DNA of 64,000 nt from Brevibacterium yomogidense. Lineage in GTDB: Bacteria > Actinomycetota > Actinomycetes > Actinomycetales > Brevibacteriaceae. Under the pieces are notes generated by a model that saw nothing but the letters and a program-made list of their open reading frames with translations, searched no databases and was not told the DNA's origin. The translations under genes were made by a program, and so were the position numbers. Shown piece after piece: positions 7,998-17,957 of this stretch; position 1 is the first letter of the stretch, and every line of letters starts with the position of its first letter. The stretch spans positions 62,001 to 126,000 of the forward strand of contig NZ_FWFF01000014.1 of NCBI RefSeq assembly GCF_900163715.1, in the 5' to 3' direction.

Positions 7998-9233
7998 GTG
8001 CCTGCTCAGCCCGAAGGGGATGTCCCGCCACTGGACGGCGGGCTGCCGGACGCCGCGCGCGCACGCGCGGGCCGCGACACCTTCAGCGCCTACGTCCACG
8101 TCCCGTACTGCCGGGTGCGGTGCGGGTACTGCGACTTCAACACCTACACGGCGGATGAGCTGGGACCGGGTGCCAATCGCGCGGACTACCGCGATCAGCT
8201 CTCCCGTGAGATCGCACTCTCCCGTGACGTGGTCGCAGACACGCCGCTCACGGGCCGCGCCTTCGACACGGTCTTCTTCGGCGGCGGCACCCCGACACTC
8301 CTGCCGGCGCAGACTCTTGCGGGCGTGCTCGACGACCTCCGTGCGGGGTTCGGGCTCGCCGCAGGCGCTGAGGTGACGACAGAGGCGAACCCGGACAGCG
8401 TGGACGCCGCATACCTGCAGACCCTCGCCGATGCGGGCTTCACCCGCGTGTCGTTCGGCATGCAGTCAGCGGTTCCCCACGTGCTGCGCACCCTGGACCG
8501 CACGCACGATCCAGCGCGCATCGGCGAAGTGGTCCGGGCGGCGCGGGCCGCCGGGCTGGATGTGAGCCTCGACCTCATCTACGGCACTCCGGGGGAGTCC
8601 CTGGCCGACTGGCGCACCAGCCTCGAAGCGGTGCTCGAGCATCAGCCCGATCATGTGTCCGCGTACTCGCTCATCGTCGAACCGGGAACGCGCATGGGCA
8701 TGCAGGTCCGCCGCGGTGAGCTGCCGATGCCCGACGAGGACGACCTCGCGGAGAAGTATGAGCTCGCAGACGAGCTGCTCGCGGAAGCCGGGCTCCGCTG
8801 GTACGAGGTGAGCAACTTCTCGACCGGGGACCGCACGCGGTGCGAGCACAACCTCGCCTACTGGCGGAACGCCGACTGGTGGGGCTACGGACCCGGCGCC
8901 CACTCGCACGTGGGCGGAGTGCGCTGGTGGAATGCGAAGCACCCCCGGGCGTGGGCGGATCGCCTGGGCCGGGGCGACTCGCCCGCAGTGGGGCGAGAAG
9001 TGCTCGACGACGACACCCGTGCACTCGAGGATCTGATGCTCGCCGCACGCATCGACGGGGAGTTCCCCCTCGACCGCCTGGCGACGTCAGCCCGCCCGCA
9101 CATCAGCCGGATGCTCGCGGACGGGCTGCTCGCACCGCAGACCCTGGCGCAGAAGAGGATCCACCTCACCCTGCGGGGACGGCTGCTCGCGGACGGGATC
9201 GTGCGGATCCTGTCCGATCACCTCCTCACCTGA
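7998..9233 (+). CDS. hemW: Radical SAM heme chaperone HemW
   Basis: HemW inserts heme into target proteins; older annotations call it oxygen-independent coproporphyrinogen III oxidase. The 411-residue product has the radical-SAM cluster motif YCRVRCGYC (Cys38, Cys42, Cys45), the glycine-rich SAM motif FFGGGTPTLL and the C-terminal HemN-like domain. I chose GTG 7998, 2 bases after the lepA stop; AAGAAG just upstream may act as the ribosome-binding site. The last 8 bases overlap the convergent DUF4870 gene. Confidence 0.93.
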   Translation: MPAQPEGDVPPLDGGLPDAARARAGRDTFSAYVHVPYCRVRCGYCDFNTYTADELGPGANRADYRDQLSREIALSRDVVADTPLTGRAFDTVFFGGGTPTLLPAQTLAGVLDDLRAGFGLAAGAEVTTEANPDSVDAAYLQTLADAGFTRVSFGMQSAVPHVLRTLDRTHDPARIGEVVRAARAAGLDVSLDLIYGTPGESLADWRTSLEAVLEHQPDHVSAYSLIVEPGTRMGMQVRRGELPMPDEDDLAEKYELADELLAEAGLRWYEVSNFSTGDRTRCEHNLAYWRNADWWGYGPGAHSHVGGVRWWNAKHPRAWADRLGRGDSPAVGREVLDDDTRALEDLMLAARIDGEFPLDRLATSARPHISRMLADGLLAPQTLAQKRIHLTLRGRLLADGIVRILSDHLLT

Positions 9234-9765
9234 TGATGTCGATGACGAAGGGGATCCGGTACATCTGGCCGTTGTAGGCCTTGACGGCGGCGATGATCTG
9301 GAACACCCAGCCGGTGATGACGACGAGCGGCAGCAGGATGAAGCCGATGAGCACGAACATCAGCAGTCCGGAGACGAACCCGGCGATCAGCAGCATGATC
9401 TGCAGATTCAGCGACTGCCGCGTGTGCTCGCGGACGAACGGCGAGTCGTCCTTCTTGATGAGGAAGATGATGAGCGGGACGATCGCACTGACCAGCAGCG
9501 CACCCAGGTGCGACAGCAGCGCGAGCGTCTTGTCGTCCTGCGACGCCCTCCAGTAGCCCGCGGAGCCGTCTCCGTAGGCGGCGGCCGGGTGGGGCCCGCG
9601 CAGGGGCGGAGCGCCGGGTGCGCTGTGCGCACCGGGTCCAGGCTGTGCGCTGTACGCACCGGGTCCAGGCTGTGCGCCGTAGCCGGCAGGACCGAAGCCG
9701 TCCGCCCCCGGCTGCGGGCCGTACGCGCTCTGGTCGTCGTGAGGGGATCCGTACGGGGTGCTCAT
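9226..9765 (-). CDS. DUF4870 (Tic20-like) membrane protein with Pro/Gly/Tyr-rich N-terminus
   Basis: The 179-residue product has a disordered N-terminal half (about 1-65) rich in Gly, Pro, Gln and Tyr, with two copies of a nine-residue AQPGPGAYS-like repeat. The C-terminal half matches DUF4870: KTLALLSHLGAL, a membrane segment, FVREHTRQSLNLQI and two further membrane segments. The function of this family is not established. The ATG at 9765 follows AGGAG at good spacing. The same frame stays open upstream, but that extension has no family similarity. It overlaps the end of hemW by 8 bases, tail to tail. Confidence 0.85.
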   Translation of the reverse strand: MSTPYGSPHDDQSAYGPQPGADGFGPAGYGAQPGPGAYSAQPGPGAHSAPGAPPLRGPHPAAAYGDGSAGYWRASQDDKTLALLSHLGALLVSAIVPLIIFLIKKDDSPFVREHTRQSLNLQIMLLIAGFVSGLLMFVLIGFILLPLVVITGWVFQIIAAVKAYNGQMYRIPFVIDIIR

Positions 9766-9839
9766 GGGAGCTCCTTCGTGTGGTGAGGTGGATGCTGCCC
9801 GGTGTGTGACCGCACGCACCATCCTCTCATCCGCGCGGA

Positions 9840-10754
9840 TCAGTGGCGGTTGACGGTGACGAAGTCGATGAGCTCCTCGACGCGGCCGGACAGCGCCGGC
9901 TCGACATCGGCGATCGTGGTGACGGACCGCAGGATCCGCACCCAGGCACGGGCGACGTCGCGGTGATCCGCGTGGTCCCAGCCGATCCGGCGCAGCACGC
10001 CCGTCTTCCAGTCCTCGCCTCGGGGGACCTGCGGCCACCCTGCGATGCCGACGACGGAGGGCCTGACCGCCTGCCAGACGTCCACGAAGGGGTGACCGAT
10101 GACGCGCACGTTGCCCGCCCAGGCGGGGTCCCGCATGACCCTGTCCGCCAGGCGCATCTCCTTGGTGCCCCGGATCATGTGATCGGCGAGGACGCCCACC
10201 CGGTGGTCGGCGTCGGGGCCGAACTCCGCGATCTGCTCCGGCAGGTCGTCGAGGCCCCCCAGCGGTTCGACGACGACGCCCTCGATCCGCAGGTCCTCGC
10301 CCCAGATGCGCTCGACGAGCTCCGCGTCGTGCTTCCCCTCGACCCAGATCCGCGAACCGCGCGCCACACGGGCGCGGGCTCCGGCCACCGCACGAGACCC
10401 GCTCGCGGTCCGTCCCGCCGTGGGTCCGCCGCGCGAGCCGGAGCCGGCGCCGCCGGCACCGCTTCCCGCGCGGGTCTGCTGCGGACGCGGCTCAGGACGG
10501 ACGATCGAGCATGCCCTGCCCTCGACGAGGTAGCCGGGGCCCAGTGGGAAGGACGCGCGCCTGCCGCGCCGGTCCTCGAGCACCATCGCGATGCCGCCCG
10601 GCGCCTTCTCGACGCGGACGACGGCTCCGACGTAGCCGGTCTCCACGACCTCGACGACGAGGCCCGGATCGGCGGGGATCTGGGGAAGTGACGGGCGTCG
10701 ATGCGTCCGGCCTCCGGACAGCACATCGGGCCCGTAGCGATCATGGAAGGGCAT
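9840..10754 (-). CDS. DUF3097 family protein
   Basis: This 304-residue protein belongs to DUF3097, a family common in actinobacteria and without assigned function. Residues 1-90 form the conserved N-terminal part (MPFHDRYGPDVL, then VVEVVETGYVGAVV). A variable Gly/Ala/Arg linker spans about 92-130. The C-terminal part contains RIWVEGKHDAELVERIWG and a later LADHMIRGTKEM, which together resemble a Toprim-like acidic site, as found in primases and nucleases. The gene appears leaderless (TAGCCT, 6 bases before the ATG). It is transcribed away from hrcA. Confidence 0.88.
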   Translation of the reverse strand: MPFHDRYGPDVLSGGRTHRRPSLPQIPADPGLVVEVVETGYVGAVVRVEKAPGGIAMVLEDRRGRRASFPLGPGYLVEGRACSIVRPEPRPQQTRAGSGAGGAGSGSRGGPTAGRTASGSRAVAGARARVARGSRIWVEGKHDAELVERIWGEDLRIEGVVVEPLGGLDDLPEQIAEFGPDADHRVGVLADHMIRGTKEMRLADRVMRDPAWAGNVRVIGHPFVDVWQAVRPSVVGIAGWPQVPRGEDWKTGVLRRIGWDHADHRDVARAWVRILRSVTTIADVEPALSGRVEELIDFVTVNRH

Positions 10755-10760
10755 CGGATC

Positions 10761-10766
10761 AGGCTA
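10761..10766 (-). promoter_or_regulatory. -10 box of a leaderless DUF3097 promoter
   Basis: TAGCCT on the minus strand (10766 to 10761) ends 6 bases before the ATG at 10754. No ribosome-binding site is present in the gap. Confidence 0.55.
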
Positions 10767-10861
10767 GCCAGACGTCGCGGCGGCGGACCGGAGGCGCGCC
10801 GGAGCCCGACCGCACGACGTTCCTCACAGGCCTCCCGGTGGAGGACGCGAGCCTCAGCGAG

Positions 10862-10893
10862 TAGCATTGGCACTCGTACATCTCGAGTGCCAG
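10862..10893 (+). promoter_or_regulatory. hrcA promoter -10 box and CIRCE operator
   Basis: TTGGCACTC (10867-10875) and GAGTGCCAG (10885-10893) form an inverted repeat with a 9-base spacer, matching 8 of 9 arm positions. This is the CIRCE element bound by HrcA. A TAGCAT -10 box (10862-10867) touches the first arm, so the operator covers the transcription start. Bound HrcA would block expression of hrcA and dnaJ until heat shock. Confidence 0.9.
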
Positions 10894-10942
10894 AGGCGCA
10901 CGCCCGGAGTCACGCCTGACCCACCGGGGGGAAGGAGGAGCA

Positions 10943-11953
10943 GTGAACGACGACCGTCGAGCGCGGGTCCTCCGTGCGATCGTCGAGGACTACGTGTCGA
11001 CCAACGAGCCCGTCGGCTCGAAGGCTCTCGTCGACCGCCACCGGCTGGGCGTCTCATCTGCGACCATCCGCAACGACATGGCGGCGCTGGAGCAGGACGG
11101 GCTCATCGCACAGCCGCACACGTCCGCCGGTCGGATCCCCACTGACAAGGGCTACCGGGCGTTCGTTGACCGGATCGACGAGATCAAGCCGCTGTCCGCC
11201 GCAGAGAAGCGTGCCGTGGCGCGCGTCCTCGAGCACCCCGTGGATGTCGACGACATCCTCGATCGGACTGTGAGACTCCTCTCACAGCTCACCCACCAGG
11301 TCGCCCTGGTGCAGTACCCGCGACTCTCACGGGCCAGCGTCCGCCACATCGAGTTGGTCGACATCGGCCCGTCCCGCCTCCTGGTGGTGCTCATCACCGA
11401 TGCGGGGCAGGTCGAGCAGCGCCTCGTCGACACCGGCGCTCCGGTGACGGAGGAGGAGGTGGCGCTCCTCAGGTCGCTCTTCCTCTCGGCCCTCTCCGGT
11501 GTGCCCGTGGGCGACGTCCCGCGGTACGCGGCGACGATCGATGCCCGCCCCGAGCTGCGAGGCCCGGCGGCCGCCGTCGGATCGGTGCTCGCGGATCTCT
11601 CCCGCAGCTTCCGCACGGAGAGGCTCGTCATGGCGGGCACTGCGAACCTGGCCCGCGCCGGTCGCGACCTGGGCGAGCACATGGGACCGCTGCTGGAGGC
11701 GTTCGAGGAGCAGGTGGTGCTGCTGCGACTCCTGTCCGCCATGGCCGCGGACGGCCCCGACGTCGCCGTGAGCATCGGCACGGAGAACCCCCTCGACTCC
11801 TTCGCCTCGACATCCGTCGTCGCGACCAACTACGTTGCGGAGGGTGTCGAAGCGCGCATGGCGATCGTCGGGCCCACCCGCATGGACTACCCCACGACGA
11901 TGGCAGCTCTGCGCGCAGTCGCGAAGTACATCTCGACGATCCTGAGCGACTGA
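10943..11953 (+). CDS. hrcA: Heat-inducible transcription repressor HrcA
   Basis: HrcA binds CIRCE operators and represses chaperone genes. The 336-residue product has the N-terminal winged helix ([37 protein letters not shown]) and the HrcA GAF-like dimer domain, with the conserved [13 protein letters not shown] linking segment. Length is usual for the family. GTG 10943 is preceded by an excellent ribosome-binding site (AAGGAGGAG). A CIRCE element lies about 50 bases upstream, and dnaJ follows after 55 bases, so the pair is autoregulated as in other actinobacteria. Confidence 0.96.
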   Translation: MNDDRRARVLRAIVEDYVSTNEPVGSKALVDRHRLGVSSATIRNDMAALEQDGLIAQPHTSAGRIPTDKGYRAFVDRIDEIKPLSAAEKRAVARVLEHPVDVDDILDRTVRLLSQLTHQVALVQYPRLSRASVRHIELVDIGPSRLLVVLITDAGQVEQRLVDTGAPVTEEEVALLRSLFLSALSGVPVGDVPRYAATIDARPELRGPAAAVGSVLADLSRSFRTERLVMAGTANLARAGRDLGEHMGPLLEAFEEQVVLLRLLSAMAADGPDVAVSIGTENPLDSFASTSVVATNYVAEGVEARMAIVGPTRMDYPTTMAALRAVAKYISTILSD

Positions 11954-12008
11954 CCCACCACGACACAATCGACCGCGCCCCTGCGGCGCACTAGGAGAAC
12001 CGACACCG

Positions 12009-13124
12009 GTGAGCGATCACTACGAAACCCTGGGCGTGTCTCGCGACGCGAGCGCAGCGGACATCAAGAAGGCCTATCGGAAACTGGCCCGCGAACTCCA
12101 CCCGGACGTGAATCCGGGCCGCGAGGACGAGTTCAAAGCGGTCTCGCTCGCCTATGACGTGCTCTCCGACGACTCCAAGCGGAGGAACTACGACCTGGGC
12201 GGCGGTGACAACGGCCAGGCCGGTGCCGGTGCCGGGTTCGGCGGATTCTCCGACCTGTTCGAGACGTTCTTCGGCGGCGGCGCGGGCGGCGGCCGTCCTC
12301 AGCCGGCCTCGCGCACCCGTCGCGGCAAGGACGCGCTCGTGGCCCTGCGCGTCGACCTGCGGACGGCCGCGTTCGGCGGCACCGCGGACGTCGAGGTCGT
12401 CTCGGCCGACGTCTGCGGCACGTGCGATGGCAAGGGCACCCGCGAGGGCACCGACGTGCGCACCTGCACCCTGTGCGACGGCCACGGCTCCGTCCAGCAG
12501 ATGACGCGCACGCTGCTCGGCCAGATGGTGACGAACCAGACCTGTCCCCAGTGCGGCGGATACGGCACCGTCATCGAGGACCCCTGCCAGAGCTGCCACG
12601 GCGACGGTCGCGTCAGGGCGGAGGAGACGATCACGGTCAAGGTCCCGGCCGGCGTGCGCGACGGCAACCGCATCCAGCTGTCCGGCCGCGGAGAGGTGGG
12701 CCCCGGAGGCGGTCCGCGCGGCGACCTGTACCTCGAGGTGATCGTCGAGGAGCACCCCGTGTTCACGCGGGACGGCTCGGACCTGCGCTGCACGCTCACG
12801 ATCCCGATGACGGCGGCCGCTCTGGGCGCCACGATCCCGCTCGAGACCTTCGACGGCGAGCAGGGCGTGGACGTGCGCGCCGGTGCGCAGACGGGCGACA
12901 CGATCCGTCTCAAGGGGCTCGGTGCGCAGCAGCTGCGCCGTGACGGCCGCGGAGACATCTTCGTGACGCTCGCGGTGGAGACGCCCACAGCGCTCACGGC
13001 GGAGCAGCGGGAGCTGCTGGAGAAGCTCGCGGAGGCCCGCGACGAGACCGCGCCCACCGGCAGCGCCGGAGAGACGCGCCACGGACCGTTCTCGCGGCTG
13101 CGGGAACGCCTGGCCGGTCGATGA
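12009..13124 (+). CDS. dnaJ: Chaperone protein DnaJ (HrcA-linked type)
   Basis: DnaJ delivers unfolded proteins to DnaK and stimulates its ATPase. The 371-residue product is a full type-I J-protein: J domain with HPD at residues 31-33, a Gly/Phe-rich segment (about 75-100), four zinc-binding CxxCxGxG repeats ([24 protein letters not shown] and a fourth variant CQSCHGDG) and two C-terminal substrate-binding domains. This is the second, HrcA-linked DnaJ typical of actinobacteria, separate from the one in dnaK-grpE operons. It overlaps rsmE by 4 bases (ATGA). Confidence 0.96.
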   Translation: MSDHYETLGVSRDASAADIKKAYRKLARELHPDVNPGREDEFKAVSLAYDVLSDDSKRRNYDLGGGDNGQAGAGAGFGGFSDLFETFFGGGAGGGRPQPASRTRRGKDALVALRVDLRTAAFGGTADVEVVSADVCGTCDGKGTREGTDVRTCTLCDGHGSVQQMTRTLLGQMVTNQTCPQCGGYGTVIEDPCQSCHGDGRVRAEETITVKVPAGVRDGNRIQLSGRGEVGPGGGPRGDLYLEVIVEEHPVFTRDGSDLRCTLTIPMTAAALGATIPLETFDGEQGVDVRAGAQTGDTIRLKGLGAQQLRRDGRGDIFVTLAVETPTALTAEQRELLEKLAEARDETAPTGSAGETRHGPFSRLRERLAGR

Positions 13125-13981
13125 CCCGCTCGGTCTTCCTCGATCGGGACCTGCCCGAGGCGCACGCCGGGGCCGAGGTCCCGGTCGCCTCCGCCGTCGC
13201 GCACCACATCCGGGTGTCCCGGATCGCGGCGGACGAGGAGTTCGACCTCGTCGACGGCGAGGGCCGCAGACTGCGCGTCGTGCTCGCAGCGCAGGCGGAG
13301 TCGGACACCGCGCCGGACGCAGCCCATGAGGCGGCCCGATCCGGACGGGGGAGGCGCAGGTCCCGCACAGAGGCGGCCGGACCGCTGGCAGTGCAGGTCA
13401 TCGCCGTGACCCATGAGTCGATCGGCTCCCCGGAGCTCGTCCTCATCCAGGCACTGGCGAAGGGCGACCGCGACGAGCAGGCGATCGAGTCCGCGACGGA
13501 GATCGGAGTGGACCGCGTCGTGCCGTGGGCGGCGGCCCGGTCGATCGCGGACTGGCCCTCCCACAAGGAGCAGAAGCAGACCGCCCGGTGGCAGGCCCTG
13601 CTGGACTCCGCGACCCAGCAGTCGCGACGGGCCCAGGCTCCCTGCCTCGAGCCGCTGGTGCGCGGGCGGAAGGTGCTCGCGACCCTCCGCGACGACGACC
13701 TCGTGCTCGTGCTGCACGAGGACGCGACCGAGCACCTCGCCGACGTGCTCGACGGGCTCCGCACCGAGTCTGCGGACGAGGGCTTCGGCCGCCTCGTGCT
13801 GGTGGTCGGGCCCGAAGGGGGCATCTCGCCGGAGGAGCTCACGGCCTTCCGCGATGCGGGCGCCCGACCCGTCCTCCTGGGCCCGACCGTGCTGCGCGCA
13901 TCCTCCGCCGGTCCCGCCGGGCTGGCGCTGGCCCAGGTCGCGCTGGGCCGCTGGCGATCGAGCACGTCCCCGCGTCGGTAG
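13121..13981 (+). CDS. rsmE: 16S rRNA (uracil(1498)-N(3))-methyltransferase
   Basis: RsmE methylates U1498 of 16S rRNA in the decoding centre. The 286-residue product has an N-terminal PUA-like domain and a C-terminal SPOUT domain with the SAM-binding knot (VVGPEGGIS, then [17 protein letters not shown]). Family members average about 245 residues; the excess is an Arg/Ala/Glu-rich insertion at about 62-90 within the N-terminal barrel. The start ATG overlaps the dnaJ stop. The TAG stop codon forms the beginning of a TAGAAT -10 box for phoH. Confidence 0.95.
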   Translation: MTRSVFLDRDLPEAHAGAEVPVASAVAHHIRVSRIAADEEFDLVDGEGRRLRVVLAAQAESDTAPDAAHEAARSGRGRRRSRTEAAGPLAVQVIAVTHESIGSPELVLIQALAKGDRDEQAIESATEIGVDRVVPWAAARSIADWPSHKEQKQTARWQALLDSATQQSRRAQAPCLEPLVRGRKVLATLRDDDLVLVLHEDATEHLADVLDGLRTESADEGFGRLVLVVGPEGGISPEELTAFRDAGARPVLLGPTVLRASSAGPAGLALAQVALGRWRSSTSPRR

Positions 13982-13984
13982 AAT
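13979..13984 (+). promoter_or_regulatory. -10 box for phoH, overlapping the rsmE stop codon
   Basis: TAGAAT starts with the rsmE TAG stop. A transcript would begin near 13991 and carry a leader of about 43 bases with a hairpin (arms near 13992-14000 and 14005-14013) and then GGAAGG. Confidence 0.5.
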
Positions 13985-14033
13985 CGGGACGGGTACCGCG
14001 CTCCGCGGTGCCGCGCGATCGGAAGGACACCCC

Positions 14034-15083
14034 CTGGAACCCACGCCACAGCAGACGACCGTGCGCCTCGCACTGCCCGAGGACCTCGACCTCGTCGCGT
14101 TCTTCGGCCCCGCAGAGGCGAACCTCGAGGCGCTCGAACGGCTGGCGCCCGGAGTCGACGTGCACGTGCGCGACCGGGACATGACGCTGCGAGGCGACGA
14201 GGACTCCGTCTCCGCACTCGTGCGCACGATCGGTGAGCTCAAGCGGCTGCTGGCGGCCGGGGCGCTCATCGACCCGGACACCGTCGCCCGCGTCGGCGCG
14301 TTCGACCCGGATGAGGAGTCCGCCGCGGACGTGCTCGGCGCGAGCATCCTGTCGACGCGGGGGAAGACGGTGCGGCCGAAGACGTTCGGTCAGCACGAGT
14401 ACGTCCGGGCGATCCGCAACCACACGATCACGTTCGGGCTGGGCCCCGCGGGCACGGGCAAGACCTACCTCGCGATGGCGATGGCGGTGAACGCGCTGCA
14501 GCGCCGCGAGGTCTCCCGCATCATCCTGACCCGGCCGGCGGTCGAGGCGGGGGAGCGGCTGGGATTCCTGCCCGGTGGCCTCAACGAGAAGATCGACCCC
14601 TACGTGCGACCGCTCTACGATGCGCTGCACGACATGCTGGATCCCGACCGCATTCCGCGCCTCATGGAGTCCGGGATGATCGAGGTGGCTCCGCTGGCCT
14701 ACATGCGCGGCCGAACGCTCAACGACGCCTTCGTGATCCTGGATGAGGCGCAGAACTCCACCGCAGAGCAGATGAAGATGTTCCTCACCCGTCTGGGCTT
14801 CGGCTCACGGATGGTCGTCACCGGGGACACGAGCCAGGTGGACCTGCCGACGGGGACCACCAGTGGACTCCGCGTGGTCCGCGGCATCCTCGACGGCGTG
14901 GACGACATCGCATTCGAGACGCTCACGAGCAAGGACGTCGTCCGCCATTCACTCGTGTCCGCGATCGTGGACGCGTATGACCTGTGGTCGGCATCGGAGC
15001 AGTCGACGGAGCCTGCCCGCCACCGGCACGGGCGATCGGATCGGAAGGGCGGGCACCGCCCCGCAGGAGGACAGACCCCATGA
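14034..15083 (+). CDS. phoH: PhoH family protein, probable CTG start
   Basis: This PhoH-like ATPase is found next to ybeY and era in many bacteria and is tied to RNA and ribosome maturation. It has a P-loop GPAGTGKT near residue 138, a Walker B-like VILDEAQN and the conserved [16 protein letters not shown]. The family N-terminus ([10 protein letters not shown]) starts soon after the proposed start. No ATG, GTG or TTG lies at the right place: GGAAGG (14020-14025) sits 8 bases before a CTG at 14034, giving 349 residues. GTG 14061 is the fallback but has no ribosome-binding site. The gene overlaps ybeY by 4 bases. Confidence 0.92.
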   Translation: MEPTPQQTTVRLALPEDLDLVAFFGPAEANLEALERLAPGVDVHVRDRDMTLRGDEDSVSALVRTIGELKRLLAAGALIDPDTVARVGAFDPDEESAADVLGASILSTRGKTVRPKTFGQHEYVRAIRNHTITFGLGPAGTGKTYLAMAMAVNALQRREVSRIILTRPAVEAGERLGFLPGGLNEKIDPYVRPLYDALHDMLDPDRIPRLMESGMIEVAPLAYMRGRTLNDAFVILDEAQNSTAEQMKMFLTRLGFGSRMVVTGDTSQVDLPTGTTSGLRVVRGILDGVDDIAFETLTSKDVVRHSLVSAIVDAYDLWSASEQSTEPARHRHGRSDRKGGHRPAGGQTP

Positions 15084-15562
15084 GCATCGAGATCGTCGAC
15101 GAATCCGGTGCGGGCATCGACCTCGACGCCGTCACGTCGCTCGCGACCCACGTGTACGAGCAGATGCGGATCCACGCGGAGGCGGACGTCTATGTCCGCT
15201 TCGTAGAGACCGGCCCGATGGAGGAGCTGCACCTCGAGTGGATGGACCTCGCGGGTCCCACGGACGTCATGTCGTTCCCCATGGACGAGCTGCGGCCGGG
15301 CGACGACGCGGAACCGGGCGTGCTGGGCGACATCGTGGTGTGCTCCGAGGTCGCGGCGCAGCAGGCCCGTGCGGCGGGGCACAGCACGATGGACGAGGTC
15401 CTGCTCCTCGTCACCCACGGCCTGCTCCACCTCATGGGCTACGACCACGGGGACGATGCGTCGAAGGCTGAGATGTTCGGCCTGCAGCGCCGCCTCCTGC
15501 TGACGTACTTCGCCGCACGCGAACCGGGCCGCACCCGGATCCCAGAGCCCACGGAGGACTGA
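15080..15562 (+). CDS. ybeY: Endoribonuclease YbeY (rRNA maturation factor)
   Basis: YbeY is a zinc-dependent RNase needed for 16S rRNA 3' maturation and 70S quality control. The 160-residue product has the three-histidine metal site HGLLHLMGYDH near residues 113-123 and the conserved DVMSFPMDE segment. ATG 15080 overlaps the phoH stop (ATGA) and is preceded by AGGAGG. It forms a translationally coupled run with phoH, the CNNM gene and era. Confidence 0.96.
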   Translation: MSIEIVDESGAGIDLDAVTSLATHVYEQMRIHAEADVYVRFVETGPMEELHLEWMDLAGPTDVMSFPMDELRPGDDAEPGVLGDIVVCSEVAAQQARAAGHSTMDEVLLLVTHGLLHLMGYDHGDDASKAEMFGLQRRLLLTYFAAREPGRTRIPEPTED

Positions 15563-15563
15563 C

Positions 15564-16838
15564 GTGGCCATCACCGGCTTCTTCGCCGCGGCACTCGCAT
15601 GCCTCGCGATCGCCGCCGTCTTCGTCGCGGCGGAATCAGCCTTCGCGACCGTCTCCCGGTCCGAGGTCGCGGACGCCGCGGAGGACGGGCGCCGCGGTGC
15701 GCGGAAGGTCCTGAAGGTCGTCGGCGACCCGCTCGTCCACACGTATGTGCTGACCTTCACCCGCCAGCTGGCGGAGGCCTCGGCGACCGTCTTCATCGCC
15801 TTCGCCTACCTGCAGGTGTTCGACGTGGGCTGGGAGGCCGTCGTCTGCACGGTCATCACGGCCTCGGTCGCGGTGTTCGTCGTCGCGGGGGTCTCCCCAC
15901 GCACCGTGGCCCGCCACTACCCGCTGCAGACCTCCCTGCTGCTGGGCGGACTGGTCTCCGGACTCCGCGCGGCGCTGGGCCCCGTCGCACTGGTCCTGGT
16001 GTGGCTCGGCAACATGCTCACGCCGACCAGGGTGAGCGGAGCCGGGGCGCCCCTGTCGGAGTCCCAGCTGCTCGACTACGTCGATCGCGCGCAGGCCTCG
16101 GACGTCATCGAGGACGACGAGCGCGACATGATCGCGAACGTCATCTCGCTGGGGGACACCCGCGTCTGGAAGATCATGGTCCCGCGGACGGACCTCGTGA
16201 CGGTGCGGGCGGGCACGCTGCTCGACGATGCGATGGTGCTCTTCCTCCGGTCCGGCTTCTCCCGCGTGCCCGTCACCGGTGAGGACATCGACGACGTGCG
16301 CGGATTCCTCTACCTCAAGGACATCGCCCGGCAGCTGCACATGCGTCCCGAGCTCAGCCGCGAGGCCATCGACGGGTTCGCCCGCGACGCGCGGTTCGTA
16401 CCGGACACGAAGCTGGTCGACGATCTGCTCCACGAGATGCAGGCGCGCAACACCCACGTCGCCGTCGTGGTCGACGAGTACGGCGGGACCGCCGGCATCG
16501 TCACGATCGAGGACATCGTGGAGGAGATCGTCGGTGAGATCGACGACGAATACGATGTGAGCGACGATGCGATGATCGACGAGGACGGGGCGGCGGTCGT
16601 GAGCGCGCGACTGGACATCGACGACCTGGCCGACCTCTTCGACGTCCGCATCGAGGACGAGGACGTCTCCAGCGTCGGCGGACTGCTGCAGAAGCTCGTC
16701 GGCAGCGTGCCGATCGCGGGTTCGCAGGCGCAGATCGCAGGACTGAGGCTCGAGGCGCTCACGGGCGAGGGCAGACGACACAGGATCACCCGCGTGCACG
16801 TGTGCCGGGTCGAGACGACGAACACGCAGGAGGACTGA
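15564..16838 (+). CDS. CNNM/CorC-type transporter-like membrane protein (hemolysin family)
   Basis: The 424-residue product has an N-terminal DUF21/CNNM membrane domain (about 1-190, several membrane segments), a pair of CBS domains (about 205-330, with [15 protein letters not shown] and [25 protein letters not shown]-type signatures split over two repeats) and a C-terminal CorC_HlyC domain. The family includes magnesium and cobalt efflux proteins; the hemolysin name is historical. GTG 15564 lies one base after ybeY, and era follows after 2 bases, an order conserved across actinobacteria. Confidence 0.93.
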   Translation: MAITGFFAAALACLAIAAVFVAAESAFATVSRSEVADAAEDGRRGARKVLKVVGDPLVHTYVLTFTRQLAEASATVFIAFAYLQVFDVGWEAVVCTVITASVAVFVVAGVSPRTVARHYPLQTSLLLGGLVSGLRAALGPVALVLVWLGNMLTPTRVSGAGAPLSESQLLDYVDRAQASDVIEDDERDMIANVISLGDTRVWKIMVPRTDLVTVRAGTLLDDAMVLFLRSGFSRVPVTGEDIDDVRGFLYLKDIARQLHMRPELSREAIDGFARDARFVPDTKLVDDLLHEMQARNTHVAVVVDEYGGTAGIVTIEDIVEEIVGEIDDEYDVSDDAMIDEDGAAVVSARLDIDDLADLFDVRIEDEDVSSVGGLLQKLVGSVPIAGSQAQIAGLRLEALTGEGRRHRITRVHVCRVETTNTQED

Positions 16839-16840
16839 TC

Positions 16841-17848
16841 ATGGACCAGGACACAGCAGGCGACGGCCCCGACGCAGCGCTGGAGGACAGGATCGCCGCG
16901 GCGCTGGGGGACAGCGGCTTCCGCACCGATGTGCCCGAGGGCTACCGGGCGGGGTTCGCGTGCCTCGTCGGACGCCCCAACACCGGCAAGTCGACTCTGA
17001 CGAACGCCCTCGTGGGCGAGAAGATCGCGATCACCTCCGCGAAGCCGCAGACCACCCGCCACACGGTCCGGGGGATCGTCCACCGCGAGGACCACCAGCT
17101 GATCCTCGTCGACACGCCGGGCCTCCACCGGCCGCGGACCCTGCTGGGCGAGAGGCTGAACGACCTCGTGGCAGGCACCCTCGCCGAGGTCGACGTCATC
17201 GGCTTCTGCATCCCGGCAGACGAGCTCCCGGGACCAGGGGACCGGTACATCGCGGAGCAGCTCGCCCAGTTCTCCGGCCGCACCCCGGTCGTCGCCCTCG
17301 TCACGAAGACCGACCGCGTCTCGAAGGACGAGGTCGGAGCGGCTCTGCTGCGGACCGCGCAGCTGGGCGAGTTCGCGGACGTGGTGCCCGTGTCCGCGAG
17401 CTCCGGATTCCAGGTCGACACCGTCGATGCGGTTTTCGCGGGCCACCTGCCGCTGTCGCCGCCCCTCTACCCGGACGGGGACCTGACGGACCAGCCCGAG
17501 GCCGTGATGGTCGCTGAGCTGGTCCGCGAGGCCGCGCTGGAGGACGTGCGCGACGAGCTCCCGCATTCGCTCGCCGTGCAGATCGAGGAGATGAACCCGC
17601 GTCAGGACCGCCCCGAGGACCGACCGCTCTGGGACGTCCACGTCAACATCTACGTCGAGCGCGACAGCCAGAAGGCCATCATCATCGGCCGCGGGGGGTC
17701 ACGGCTCAAGCAGATCGGTTCACGGGCGCGGAAGGGGATCGAGGCGCTCCTGGGGACGCCCGTGTACCTGGACCTCCACGTGAAGGTCCTCAAGGACTGG
17801 CAGCGCGATCCCAAGTCACTCGGCCGTCTGGGCTTCGACTTCTCCTGA
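16841..17848 (+). CDS. era: GTPase Era
   Basis: Era binds the 3' end of 16S rRNA and is needed for 30S assembly. The 335-residue product has G1 GRPNTGKS (44-51), G3 DTPG, G4 TKTD and a C-terminal KH domain with [13 protein letters not shown]. About 35 extra residues precede the G domain, as in other actinobacterial Era proteins. ATG 16841 is preceded by AGGAGG and follows the CNNM gene by 2 bases. An upstream GTG would only add residues overlapping that gene. Confidence 0.97.
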   Translation: MDQDTAGDGPDAALEDRIAAALGDSGFRTDVPEGYRAGFACLVGRPNTGKSTLTNALVGEKIAITSAKPQTTRHTVRGIVHREDHQLILVDTPGLHRPRTLLGERLNDLVAGTLAEVDVIGFCIPADELPGPGDRYIAEQLAQFSGRTPVVALVTKTDRVSKDEVGAALLRTAQLGEFADVVPVSASSGFQVDTVDAVFAGHLPLSPPLYPDGDLTDQPEAVMVAELVREAALEDVRDELPHSLAVQIEEMNPRQDRPEDRPLWDVHVNIYVERDSQKAIIIGRGGSRLKQIGSRARKGIEALLGTPVYLDLHVKVLKDWQRDPKSLGRLGFDFS

Positions 17849-17943
17849 GTGGAGCGGGCCGCAGACGGTCAGGTCCTCAGGCGGGAACGGCACCGTCCGC
17901 GTCTCGTATCCCGCGAGTGCCCTGTGCGCTGTCTGGGAATCTG

Positions 17944-17949
17944 TAGACT
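17944..17949 (+). promoter_or_regulatory. -10 box for the ZapE-like gene
   Basis: TAGACT lies 8 bases before GTG 17958 and directly before an in-frame TTG (17949). No ribosome-binding site is present, so a leaderless or near-leaderless transcript is likely. The 109 bases between era and this gene hold no other feature that I recognise. Confidence 0.55.
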
Positions 17950-17957
17950 TGGCGCTC

